Position numbers and translations under genes: made by a program
Source of the DNA: Anthonomus grandis grandis
Taxonomy: Eukaryota; Arthropoda; Insecta; Coleoptera; Curculionidae
DNA length: 64,000 nt
Direction of reading: 5' to 3'
Assembly: GCF_022605725.1 (NCBI RefSeq)
Contig: NC_065551.1
Location: 22,692,001 to 22,756,000 of the forward strand
The notes under the pieces: model-generated
Databases searched by the model: none
Seen by the model: only the letters and a program-made list of their open reading frames with translations
Told to the model about the DNA's origin: nothing
Shown here: piece after piece, positions 24,118 to 35,899 of the stretch
Position numbering within the stretch: position 1 is the stretch's first letter
How the letters are laid out: each line of letters begins with the position of its first letter

Positions 24118-24745
24118 TGTTCCCGAGCAGCGTGAAGAGGCTCTTGTATAGTACTTGGTGGTTTATCGCGTGCTGCCAATTTCCTGGACAGCAAGTTCAA
24201 GGCATCTTTCGATTCCAGATACCTATTTAAAGCTCTGGTAGGTAGGGTCGGGTATTACTATCATCCATAAAAACGAAAGCCTCACCAACAGTTCTTTGCC
24301 ATAGTCTGACGTAAGGGTCTAAAATTTTCTTAATGTATCTATCACTACCTATTGTGTCCTAAATATAAATTAATTCTTTGAGACCTCTAGATATGATACC
24401 AGCCCTGAACATAGCTTTCTACGGTGGTACGGGGTGTACATGAGCAAGCTAGACAGGTCTTGTTCATTTACTCCATACCCATACCCGATGACTATCCTGC
24501 CTTAAAGAACTTTTCTTTTGCCAGAATAAAACACCGAGTTCCAAAATTCTGCAGATAAAGCCATGTAAATACTGTAAACAACTGTAAATACTGTAAATTC
24601 TCTTGTAAATACTGTAATCGACGAACTTTGTGCTCAGGTTATAGTCATATAGTGGCTGGCGATACATGAAACCTGTTAGTATTCGACTCCGCAATGTAAA
24701 AACTGATAATTGAGCTTCCAGGATATCACACATATCTCTTTGGAG
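24118..24745 (-). pseudogene. Tc1-like transposase relic (second lineage)
   Basis: Minus-strand frames give RQDSHRVWVW (after the first catalytic block), then RYIKKILDPYVRLWQRTVGE and AFVFMDD, which corresponds to the D2 block FxxMxDNARPH with following residues partly altered (NTRPY). Further on is LSRKLAARDKPPSTIQE, the region after the catalytic Glu. The D1 and E residues cannot be placed. Stops and frameshifts are frequent. A short TGTAAATACTG repeat sits near 24565-24640 inside the relic. No terminal repeats were found. Confidence 0.75.
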
Positions 24746-26876
24746 TGCTGATTATGCCATAGTTGAGTTTCCTTAAGTGATTAAGTAAATATAACGGTTC
24801 TGTTGTTGACTGGTTATAGGCCTTTTACCATTTCTTGGTCTACTGTGAGGAGAGATATTCTGGATATCACGATTTTGGCCCTCTTCAAGTAAAACCCTTA
24901 TTCTTGCACAATCATTCTCACTTTCCAGGTAATAAATATGCGACGAATATGAAAGATATGGTTTTGATAAATAGGTTCACAAAAATGCTGATGCTAACGA
25001 ATTTCTTAACGCAAAAACAATGTAATTCAAAACTCTTGAATCTTTAAGTATATATAATTTTATCAATCGATTTATACAAAAAAAAATCGCTAAAGTATAT
25101 TTGTATTAATTTTCTTTTATTAAAATATGTAATTTTAGATGTGTTGTTTTAAGGGTGTCTAAATTTGACAGTTATCACTTGTAATATTTATTAATAAATT
25201 TTATATATGTGTACATTTAGATTTATTTAAATATTTAAGCACATAAAGTGCCTTCACTTTTAATATATTTTAAGTCTTATCCTATAGAACCTACATAGAA
25301 GTTATGCAAAACTTTGTTAAAGTTAATTCTATTATTTATCGAAATAAATTTAAATTTTATGTCTAGCTTGACGAATTCAACAATCAAGCACGAAAATTAC
25401 AGTTACTTACAACTTAAAGCATAACGTTTCTTTTTAAATATTTAGGCAGGAGACCTCTCTTAACTATCTACAACGAAGTGCGTGGTTACCTATTACTTTT
25501 TAAGATATTTACTTATGGCAATTTCATTTAATATGATCTATCGATAACTGTCGGTACTTTGGTACTACATCTTTAGTAGGCCTTTTCGTTAAAATGCATT
25601 TGCTCTTGATAAAAAAGATTTTGCCTTTGTTCTCACTAAAATATTTAGAAAGTTGAAGTCTTTTTAAATAGGATATGAATAGAGAGATATAGATAACCAA
25701 TATATTTATCATTGAACCTTTCCTTGACCCATCGAAACCTCTAGTAATTAAGGCAATAGCGTCCCAGGATTTTGACTTAACCACCTGCATTGGTAAATCA
25801 AATTATGCACAATTCCTTTCACTTATGTTTTGTTTACATTCTGCCACGGTTAACATTGTAGAATATTTAGTCAAAAACTGCATTTTCGTTGACGAATATC
25901 AATCTCTTTATTTGATATCTTAGGATTTTCAACAGATCAATACAACATCTATAAATCGATAAGTCATTATAGCTTCTGTCATCACCCTGAAACTTTAAGT
26001 ATAATATCTAAATGTTAGAGGCATGCAAACTAAAGGTAATAAAATCTAGTGTGTTCATTCCTGTGACTACGATATGTTTGAGTACTTGTATTGAGTATGT
26101 ATCTTGTTTTTAGATGCGATAGATAGTATGAGACTTGTGGTAGCCAGAGGCTTGTCTTGAATCTTATTAAGCCATTGTTGACCAGGTATAGACACTACGG
26201 GAATCTTCTATTAAGGAGTTTGCTAGAGTTTACGTATTTATTTGTTGTGCTGTAAATAAATTTGTACCAAAGAAGCTTAATTACGTTGAAAATTTTTTCT
26301 TATTTTTCTTTTAAGTGGTTTTTATGAAGTAAGGTGAGAAGATGATTGACAGAACTTTGTTAAATATAAAACTAAACGTCCCCCTATATATCTAGTTTGA
26401 ATTTTTTTTTAATTAGTAATTAAGAGTGGTTCATTTTGATTAGTAAGGACTGTATATAACAAATATGGTATACTTAATCCTTCACCTTTAATTGAAGATA
26501 GTAGCATTCTCATATCTATAGAATATTATGGTATATTGTCTATTATTATGATCTGAATGCTCTCCAAGAGATTGTAGATTGTTTTGTCAAACACTCCAAT
26601 CTTGTTACTGTTATTGAAATACACGTTGGATACACAAGATACACCTGCATTAAATTGCGAACTATTCCATAGAAGTTTATCTTTACATGTTTTCACAGTG
26701 CAATAATAAACAAATCACTATAAAGTAAATAACTATAAAAAAACAGATCAAGTTTCTGCTATTTTCTTGAAGAAATGTTCAAATGTGCCTCTTTGGACCT
26801 CTTTGTAAAATATTTTAGCGTCCTTTGATGTCGTCCTTAGATGGACATTTTCATAGGTTGTGAAAGGAATCAGGAA
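24746..26876. other. AT-rich interval without recognised genes
   Basis: A minus-strand ORF at 25524-25790 (88 aa, begins MQVVKSKSWDAIALITRG) is the longest. It has no motif I recognise and no clear neighbours. I cannot tell it from chance or from decayed transposon sequence. Confidence 0.35.
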
Positions 26877-26900
26877 TTTTATTTATTTATTTATTTATTT
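26877..26900 (-). repeat. (AAAT)n 3' tail of the LINE
   Basis: Five or so AAAT units directly after the 3' UTR, in the sense of the minus-strand element. Confidence 0.8.
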
Positions 26901-27027
26901 GGGGAATCCATTTACAAAAGTGTTACATAGCATACCCATACAAACATATATATTCAGGCATATATATAAGGTATAAAACTATCTATAAATCAATAAAAGG
27001 TGTGGATGAGTTAATTAATTAAAGCCC

Positions 27028-29873
27028 CTATGAAATAATATTCTTTAAGTGCTCCTTAAAAGATGTAATCCTAGAGTCAAAAAAGCTTATCTGTCCTGAT
27101 AGACTATTAGCACTTCGAGCCATTCGTGTAATTGGCTCATTAATACCATAATTAGTACGGTGGAATGGGACTGAAAATATTTCTGGTTGTCTATTCAATC
27201 TGGAAGGTACCCTAAGTTTAAAAAGTCGAGTAATCTTCTTCGTGACTCTAATGTGGGTAAGTTAAGGTTATCCCTGACCCACTGATAGTAATACTCCTGT
27301 CTCCTGTAACCACATCTAAAAGCATCCACCCTTAAAAATTTATTTTGAGTTTTTTCAATCTGCTCAATGTAGTAGTTATATAACGGAGACCACACAATTG
27401 AGCCATACTCCAAGATGGGCCTAACAAGAGAGCAATAAAATAATCTAAAAGTAAACAAAGACAAATCAATTGTAGACCGTTGGATAAAACCCAGCATTTT
27501 TATTGCCCTACCAGTCACCTGATTGATGTGACTTTTAAAAGATAACCAGGAGTCAATAAATATTCCTAAGTCAGAAACCTTTGTTTTGACACCAATTGTT
27601 TCATTATTTATTTTACAAAGAAATGCAATAAGGTTTCTTTGCTTAGAAAAAGTAATCTTATGGCACTTATTGATATTAAGGGATATTTTATTCAAGTGGC
27701 ACCAATCAAAGAACAAATTAAAGTCGTTTTGCAGGAGCACAGCATCGGAAAGGGATGTGATAAGCCTAAATAGCTTCACATCATCAGCAAACATTAGCAC
27801 ATGACAATTTTCAAGTTTCCAAACTAAATCAATTAAAAAGAGGCAAAACAAAAAGGGCCTGAGTGAGAGCTCTGTGGCACCCTAGATGGCACCAAAATTT
27901 CAGAGGAAGATTTACCTCCAAGATTAACAATGTGGTTCTACCTCTGATGAATCCCAAGATCCACTGAAGAAGAGGCCCCACAATACCTAAAGCCCTAAGC
28001 TTCTGCAAGAGTACCCCATGGTTAACCCTATCAAAAGCCTTGGAAAAATCTGTATATATTGAGTCAAACTGAAGTCCCTTCTCCAAGCTGCGGTAGAGGT
28101 AGTTGACATACAGCACCAAATTAGCATCAGTAGATCTGCCTTTTATAAACCCAAATTGCTCAGGATTAAATAAAGATTTAAAACTCCAGGCAATCCTATG
28201 ACTGACCAGGCAGTCAAGCAGCTTTGGCAACTTAAATTGGTTACACACAGCCCGATAATTGGAAATTTCATTTCTACTACCAGATTTAAAAATGGGGTTT
28301 TGAGAACTTCTCTTCCAGAGAGTGGGATAAGAACCAGTACCTAGAGATTTGTTAAAAATGAACAGTATTGGTTTCGTAAGAACACAAACACATTTCTTTA
28401 GGAAGAATGCCGGAATCCCATCTGGTTCAGAGCAGAGCTTATTCTTAGAGGAAGTAATAATCTCATAAACATCCTGCGTTGACAGAGTTAAATTGCTCAG
28501 ACAAATTGATTTATCAAAATCAAAAGATGGTATGTCATTGACTTGCTTATCCGAATAGACGGATGAAAAATATTCTGCAAACATATCTGCAGTATCCAAG
28601 ATATTCATACTAATCCTGTTATTGTATTTCATTCTGGAGGGAAGGCTAAAACCAGTTTTTTTATTTCGAATATATGACCAGAAGTACCTCGGATTGCTAG
28701 CGAGATTCATTTCTACCTTATTAATATATTGTTGATAGCACAAGTCTCTTAAGTACTCACATTGATGTCTCAAAAAAACAAATTCATCATATTCCTGCTG
28801 TTGACCACTAATTTTAAACTTTTTGTGAATTTGTTTCTTTCTTATGATCAAACTGCGAAGCTCTGAAGAAAACCAACATGGAAAAGAAGAACTTTGTACC
28901 TCTTTAAAGAAATAAACCTTTCCATTGAGGAGTAGATCACATTATAGAAAATTGAAACTATGACATCAATAGATGTCTCTCCCAAAAACAATTGATTCCA
29001 GTCTATACCAGCAAGACACTTGTTAATTGCTATGTAATCTCCTTTACCAATATCATAAAAATATTCCTCATATATCATATCATCAGAATTTTCTGCACAA
29101 CAAAAGTCAAAACTAATTGCTGTATGGTGCAAGCTATTCTCAAAAATCTTATCTATTGCACGTTCGACACTAATTAAATCTGAGCTACTAAATACAACAT
29201 CCAAGGCAACCCTGTTGGTATTTAAGACCTCATTTACCTGAAAAAAGTTATAGAAGCTAAAGCAGTTGGCCAGAGAAAGCACAGACTCTCTGTCATTCTC
29301 CAGACAACCACCAACCACCAAACCAAGATCATCATTCTCCCATCTAGCATGTGGTAAATTATAATCACCTGCCAAGACAAACAAACTACTTGAAAATCTA
29401 CTATATACATGTTCAACGGATTCACAATGGCTTAAATAGGCTTGAAGTGGAGATGGAGATAGTATATAAATGCAACCAACAACAAAGCTTTGATTGTCAA
29501 TTGTAAAAGTCAAATAGATCTGATAAATATCCACATCAATAAGTGGGATACCAATTCTATGTGTACATAAACTCTTTTTAACCGCAATCAATACACCACC
29601 TTCACGAGTCTTGGTAGTATTTATACCCATTTGACGATCATATCTATATAAATCATAGTTTGGTACTCCAATTTCAGCATCTGAATATTCAGACGTTAAC
29701 TAAGTCTCTGCAATCATAACAATATCATAACAGCAGCAACTAAGTGCCTGCTGGAAATCTTTTATTTTAGTTCTCATACCACCTGTGTTAGCATAATACA
29801 CGCAAACACTTGAACCAGAAGGGCCATCCCGCACTAAATTATAATTTGATTTTGATGAAAATTTATCTTGCGT
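27028..29873 (-). pseudogene. LINE ORF2: APE endonuclease plus reverse transcriptase, broken
   Basis: Opens after two TAA codons at 29874-29879. First comes YANTGGMRTKIKDF and MIAET followed by TAG where the family has Trp (29691-29693). Endonuclease blocks follow: GGVLIAVKK, VGCIYILSPSP, LAGDYNLPHARW, and LDVVFSS with LHHTAI. A frameshift near 28900 leads to the linker RKKQIHKKFKISGQQQ and RYFWSYIRNKK. RT motifs then follow: EPDGIPAFFLKK, FGFIKGRSTDANLV, TDFSKAFDRVNHG (catalytic Asp, about 28035), a frameshifted PQG block reading PQS (27868), and FADDVKLF with the intact Asp pair (about 27786). The thumb has LGIFIDSWLSFKSHI and YCSLVRPILEYGSIVWSP. One more frameshift near 27200 joins to the true end VPFHRTNYGINEPI and a TAG at 27028. 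It acts, in living copies, in target-primed reverse transcription. Confidence 0.9.
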
Positions 29874-30110
29874 TTATTATTTAACCAAAATTTTCGCAAG
29901 ATAACTCCTCTAGGCTAGTTATCCGGCCTTAAAAAATCATCCCTGCAATCGCCGTTTATGTTTATCTTAAAAGAAATAGTCTTACTCTTAACTGGCAACA
30001 ATTCTACTTTAAGGTCCTAATCTGAGGGCACCGCTTTTTAATGTACTCTTCAATAAAACCAGGAGCCACTATTTATTGAACCTGCGAAATTTTCATCACC
30101 TCGAAAGTCC
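29834..30110 (-). pseudogene. LINE ORF1 C-terminal remnant
   Basis: Upstream of and overlapping ORF2 by about 40 bases, one minus-strand frame reads DLKVELLPVKSKTISFKINI and then DDFLRPDN, a stop, PRGVILRKFWLNNKRK, ending at TAG 29834-29836. The shape (K-V-x-x-L-P-V-K-S-x-x-x-S-F-K-I, then a (W)P-x-G-V-x-x-R-x-F end) is what I know from C-termini of insect Jockey/CR1 ORF1 proteins, which bind RNA. The stop sits where the family has Trp. A frameshift near 30030 may join it to APGFIEEYIKKRCP. The ORF at 30050-30304 is in another frame and I do not trust it. Confidence 0.5.
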
Positions 30111-30140
30111 GTTTGTCCTAAACCCAGATTCCAATTACGA

Positions 30141-32504
30141 TTTGTATTTGTACGTTTTCGATTTTGTCCGAAAGTAAATCCCTGTTGCAGATAGTCGCCC
30201 CATCCAAACAAAAGTGTATTTCTTACTTTCCTTAAAATAACAAGCTTGGGTACAAAACCCGCATTGCATCCCTTCCATAGTTTATTACAACTTAATTTAA
30301 ACAAAATTACAGCTAGTTAAATCAGCAGCTTAGTATTCACAAGCACAACACAGATTGGTAACTTCTAACATCCAGTATTCCTCTTATTTCTGGATCCAAG
30401 TCACTCAATACGATTCCAAAACATGAGCACACACCAAAACACGTCCGTTTGTTTTAAATTTCACAGGTAATTTTTGGTGTATTTAAGTCGGGCAACAGAA
30501 ATTTACGACTAGAATTTCTTTGATATCTATCAGTCCTTTTCCAGGTTTTAAATGTTTAATAGCGGATGACATTTTAAAAACCTTTAGCAGCTAATATCAG
30601 AAAATACCTTTCATTGATTACCTCCTATTTGAAAGACCATGTCCAATATGTAAAACTGCTTGGTACTGACTAAAAAACTAAATGTAAAGTCTGGTGTTCC
30701 TGATGGAGTCTATAGTGTTTTTACTCTTTATTAATCTTTTTTTGCCTTTTATTAATTTAAATTTTTGTTGAATGTATATATCCTAAAGTTATATTATGTC
30801 ATAAATATTATTACTAACCTTTTAATAGTACAAAATAATATGTCTAGGTCAGCCTCTTAACATCATATTAATTGGTTGAATTTTCATAAGCAAAAATCCT
30901 AATTCAATACAATTATGAGATTAATAAGTGACATTTAATTAAAAGTCAATTATTTGGGGGTAACTTTTGACAGTAATCTGAATTTCAAATTTTACTAGTG
31001 AGAAGACAAAAGCCAATAACGCGCATATATTACAAAGCCAATTATGTCTAGAAAAGCTTTCTTGATAGACTGATAAAAAAGTTTAACTCTAACTTTAATA
31101 GAATCGATATATTTGACGAATAATTAGTTTTAAGAGAAAATTAGGTTTTGTTGATTATTGACGTTTGGATTTGCTCTTGTGTGCTTTGGAAACTAAGAAT
31201 GTACTATTTGAAATTTAAGTTGTAGTGTACTCATAATATAAATTGTTATTGGTAAAGGCACTCATCAGCTTTTATGTGAAATAGAAAACAATAAATTTAG
31301 TAGTATTATTTTTATAAGTATTATTTTTATAGACCTTTGGCAGTAACAAAATTCCGTTTGAGCTAATAAACAACTGCGTAGTAACTCCAAAATAAGTTTA
31401 AGTTTGAAAATCTCAATTGCCACTCTCAAATTTGATATGCCCTGTTCATATACACGATAACTTAATATTAATTTTATAAGAAATATAGGCATTATTATTA
31501 AAATTTAAATAAGGTTATATTGATATATTAAAAAATAGTTATATTTTCAAAATTCGACTAATTATTTATAAACTGGCCTCGCTAAAATATTTAAAAGAGA
31601 AAAATCCAAAGGTCGAGAAAACTTTTAATATTTTATCGAGAAAGCAGTGCTGCCTGCACGTCTTAAAATAAAGTTTGACGTTAAAGTTTAACTTTACCAA
31701 TATAAATCATTATTTTTTCCCGCCTGCTTATCATGATCGCGGGCCTTTTCGTACCCTTATCAAAAATTATGACATGGTATCGATTTTCTTATAATAACAT
31801 GGGGTAGACATGTCAATTATTTATCTGTGTGTGTGTGTTTTTTTTTTTGAATAAAAACATACATGGGAACTTGACGCCTTGAGAGCGTGTCACCAAAACT
31901 ATATAAATCCTTATTGGCATTTTATTTACGAAGGTCATATTTTTCTTGATGGGGATAAAGTCTTCTCGGTAAATAAATGGAATGTCAAATAATGATAAGG
32001 GGACTTACTTTTTTTATTATTTGTTTGGTTTAAATTTCTTATATAAAATAGTACTTTTTATGGGTGAAATTTCACTATATAATAATATAAAATAAAATAA
32101 GGAGAAATAATTTAATTAACTTCTAAAGTCTCATCTCTCATGAGACGCAATCCTGCAAAATATAACTACTAAAGATTCTAATTAAACCCCATTGTCGAAT
32201 ATCCTTTATCATCAAAACATTTGACAACAGAATGCATTACTGACTTTCCTGATTAATGCTGCAGTGCCGATAAAGCAGACGCGCTCCTTTCTTTGCAGAT
32301 TTCAAAGAGGTACAAGAAATAAGTGCGCGACTCATAAATTGAAAGCCCTTTAGAGATTTTTAATATATTATTTTTAGAAACATATTAATATTTTATTAAA
32401 TTAAATATAAATCTTAATACATTTCCCAATAAGTATTATAATATTAAAGGTACAAAGATATTTTTCACATATATAAAATTTATTTTTTTTAAATATTTTT
32501 TTTC
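30141..32504. other. AT-rich interval without recognised genes
   Basis: May include the unrecognised 5' part of the LINE. A (TG)n plus T run lies at about 31826-31850. About 31720-31800 is GC-richer and unique. Nothing coding is supported. Confidence 0.35.
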
Positions 32505-33205
32505 TTTTTACTTATAGAATCTATTGCCTTTTGGTAGTCGAAAAACCTCAAGAAGAGCAGATTGTTGTCTTCCACACTATTCGATAAAAGTTTCATTTTA
32601 TTCATGTTAAAGGTTTCTAATTTTTGTGTGCATAATCTAAATGGATACGAGACATATTTTATTAAGATTATATATTTTCAGTAGTTCTTAAATAGCATTT
32701 ACTTTAACAATTTATTAATTAGGTACCATCTTATTTTAGGCCTCCGCTAGAAGGAGATTTTATTCTTATATTTATATAATGTTAAAAAAAAAATTAAATG
32801 CTACCTGTGTAGAGTCTAATAATTAGTTAAGATAATGTTTTGTATCTCAATGTAATGTATATTTTGTTAAAATCAACTAAGCGCCTTCGATCTATTAGAG
32901 TGATGTACAAACAAAGGCTTAAACGTGTCGAGATAGTTATTTGTGCTATACCCTGCTCAGAACTTCGCTTGTTCTTATTGTTAATATAGGTCTAGTTTAT
33001 TGCCAATTCTTTTAGAGAAAGAGGAGATTTCTGGGGACTGTAACTTTGAAGCTTCCTTTTGTTTTTAATTTTATAGTAAATAATTATAATTTTCCACTGG
33101 GAGGAACTTGTACCGTTACATAGAAAAGCATAAAAAGTTTGCAAATAGCTAAATGAAGAGTTTTACGTCCATGTTTTATAGCATCAAGTTCCATTTTTTC
33201 TAAGA
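32505..33205 (-). pseudogene. LINE reverse transcriptase relic
   Basis: Minus-strand frames give, in order, KHGRKTLHLAICKLFMLFYV (about 33160-33100), QVPPSG with K-L-x-I-I-I, a degenerate fingers region, and finally NLLFLRFFDYQKAIDSI (about 32570-32520). The last is motif A in the form L-x-F-x-D-Y-x-K-A-x-D-S-I, with both Asp residues. Motifs B to D are missing. The wording is typical of the endonuclease-reverse transcriptase families abundant in insects (RTE/Jockey-like). Confidence 0.6.
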
Positions 33206-34019
33206 GCATAATTTAGTTAAGCTTCTGTGTTTCGTGGCTGATCTTGAAACCCTTAGTTTTGAATTTTGGGTAGGTTTCTCACCCTAAAATCAATTAAGTG
33301 AAGACCCTCCCCGGTGTTTATATAGAAAATTACCTGATTTTCTATATAATCCAATATGAAAAAATCAGCAATAAAAAATTACATTAACTCGGTTGTATTG
33401 TCAATTTTTATATCAACACAAATTACTCTTGGAATTTTTCGATTTGACTGCACGGGTTAGTCGTTTTGCTAAGTACTTACCTGTCAGTTTCCTTCTTGCC
33501 TTCATTAGTGCTCTTGTAGTTGTGTTGAGTTTATTAGAGTTTGTCAGCAAATAAATAGTTTTAAATATTTAGTTTCTAAATAAGTGTCATCTAAAAAGTA
33601 TAAATAAAAATACTTTACTACCACTTTACCACAACAATTTTTTTAAATATCTAAATTCTCAAATTATGTATTTTAATTAATTGTTATAGAAGTCACACAA
33701 TTATCTTTTAATTATTGATAAGAGACTAAAAGACACTAGATTAACTTTAGCTTTAAAAACAATTTTAGTACATCTGTAAGAAATAACCCTATTTGAAGGA
33801 CTTCATTTATCTCTAACGGATATGTATTGTTGAGCTTATAGATGAGATATCTCACTCTGTTAGTAATATCATTAAATTGTACAGTTTGGTGACGTATTTT
33901 CTATTTATCAGATCTCATACATCTGTGCCGCATACGTATCTTTTCCACTGTAGTGAAAAATATTTTGATTGTAGTTTTAATTCTTAATTTCCTTTTCTTT
34001 TGTGTTCGCTTGTTCTTAA
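33206..34019. other. AT-rich interval without recognised genes
   Basis: No supported gene or repeat. Confidence 0.4.
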
Positions 34020-35690
34020 CAAATTCCGTTTTAGAAAAGAAAATGATACAAGCTCTTTCACAATACCGAGTTGACCACAGATATGCAACTATAATTCAAA
34101 ACATATATGAAAAGGCAATGGCACGTGTACATATACACGAAAACACGCAAGACTTTCGCATCAAACGAGGCGTGTGTCAGAAAGATGTCCTGTCGCCAAA
34201 GTTATTTACGATACGGATTTCAGAGACGATAAAAAACTAAACGATCTACGATTTAACGATGACATTGTTCAAATCATAGATAGGCAGTCATTATAGAAAG
34301 CAATAGAACTCAAAGAGCTAAACATAAACACTCACAAAACTTTATTATGACGAAAGAATGAAAAGAAGAAGAAAGAAATATATTGATTCCTAAAGGGTGC
34401 CCCAAGACGCCTTCCAAAAAAGCTTTTAAATTTAAAATTTTAAACATAAAGATATTTATATTTTTAGGTTAATTCAATATTTCTTCCCTAAATGGGAATT
34501 TTTTCAAATTTATTTAATAACTAACAAAACAAAATACAAAAAATACTTTTATAAAGATACATGAAAGAACGAATTCTCTCGTAAATTTTTCTCTCGTTAT
34601 ATTTTTATCAAGAAGTAGAAAGAAAACATATTAAATTAAGTAAGATTCTGTCATTAAATTACAAAATATAATTTTAATAATGTTAAGATATGTAAGCATG
34701 ATAACGTAAGCAATGACTCGGAAATTAGTCTTTAAGAACGATTTAATTAAGACATCTTTAAGGAGGATCGATCCTAAACAAATTGCTTAAGCATAGTTAA
34801 TAATCTTTGATTTAAGCAACACAATCTGATCGGGATCCATCTTCTCCTTGTAGACTACTCTAGCGTCTTCGAAGTCCATATAATACTTGAGTTTATGGAT
34901 TAACATATATGCCAATCATTTTCATGTATTCGATTTGGATTTATGTTACAAAGGCTGCAGTTAGGGTCATCCCAGACACCAATAGGTTTATAATGGCTTG
35001 CAACTTGATCATATCCAGATAACTTTTGCCTAATTTTCTTATTAAATATTGAGGTTCTGTTTTTATTTTAATAATTAGCAATAAACTTGGCAGTCGTTCT
35101 GCTAATAACTGCATCTCGTTACCTATCTCATTTACCAGTACGAAGTGAATAGTACGATTTTTAGAAAATCTCATCAATCATATCTACTTATATCCACTCC
35201 TTTCTTGTGTCTCTTCAAGTCCTCAGTAATAAGCTTTTCTCATGCACGAATGTTAGCCAAAACATTAGCAGCTTTTGTAGATATAGTAGAGTATGCACCA
35301 TAGACAGCTCTCGCGAGCAAACCCCTTGCTTGTTCGATTTAAAACAATACGTAAATAAAATACGCATTGCACAAAGATGAACGGAAAGACCTATGCCGGA
35401 TCTTTCTCTTAGAGGCAGAATTACTAACAATCACTAAACTATAGTAAATGAAAGGTGTTATTGATGCTACAGTAAAAATACCAAATTTAAAATAGAATTG
35501 GTTATGCTACGTAGAAAGGTCTGATCGTCTCATCTCTGGATAAGATGGATGATGGGACATCAAGAACGACATCAAGAAAATCCGGACAAATTGGATGAGT
35601 GCCCCAGAGGACCGGTAACAATAGTGGATTACCGAAGCCTATGTGAACAAGCCAAGGCTGCATGATGATGATAAAGGAATTTGAAAAAAT
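34020..35690 (+). pseudogene. RTE-like LINE relic (RT middle and C-terminus)
   Basis: The frame at 34044-34240 reads YATIIQNIYEKAMARVHIHE and then FRIKRGVCQKDVLSPKLFTI, the motif B region (GVRQGD in the family; here GVCQKD). KKLNDLRFNDDIVQIIDRQ follows in another frame, with FADD changed to FNDD, then LNINTHKT. After about 800 bp without likeness, FDLKQYVNKIRIAQR appears at about 35340-35385, then ERPMPDLSLRGRI, KFKIELV and a last block near 35540-35655 ending in an (ATG)n/(TGA)n run before TAA (about 35661-35674), which is a known habit of RTE 3' ends. Multiple stops exist. The middle may have been replaced by an insertion. Confidence 0.68.
34790..35177 (-). other. Unrecognised minus-strand coding-like stretch inside the RTE relic
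   Basis: A 78-codon minus-strand ORF (34941-35177, MMRFSKNRTIHFVLVNEIGN at its start) is followed at once by a second frame containing KLKYYMDFEDARVVYKEKMD and DQIVLLKSKIINYA before a stop. The second piece has protein-like composition. I do not recognise either. They lie antisense in the gap of the RTE relic, so a nested element is the simplest idea. Confidence 0.3.
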
Positions 35691-35899
35691 AAAGCTTTAA
35701 AAATCAACAACTTTTAGAAGAAATTTTGTGTATATTTCTGTGTATATTGAAAATACTACTTACTTATCGTTCTTTTAAATAACGAATTTTATACTAGAAT
35801 AAATATCATAGTTGAGAAAGACATTTTGTCATTTACGTTATCAACTCTAGAAATTCAAAATAAAATTGTTTGAAATACTATAAGTGACCCTTATGGATC

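Larger units (their letters stand above)
26877..30140 (-). mobile_element. Jockey/CR1-group LINE, nearly complete, minus strand
   Basis: On the minus strand the order is: the end of ORF1, an overlapping ORF2 with APE-type endonuclease and reverse transcriptase, about 125 bp of 3' UTR, and a short (AAAT)n tail (26877-26900 on the plus strand, ATTT units). It is the least decayed LINE in the window but still has several frameshifts and nonsense codons. The 5' boundary is uncertain because the ORF1 start was not found. I could not identify a target site duplication. Confidence 0.85.

Noticed and set aside
25524..25790. 88-codon minus-strand ORF
   Set aside because: No recognisable domain, splice signals or neighbours; indistinguishable from chance in A+T-rich DNA.
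27586..27804. 72-codon plus-strand ORF
   Set aside because: Shadow of the LINE reverse transcriptase on the minus strand.
30050..30304. 84-codon minus-strand ORF next to the LINE
   Set aside because: Not in the frame of the recognisable ORF1 remnant and lacking family motifs; it may still overlap decayed ORF1 sequence.
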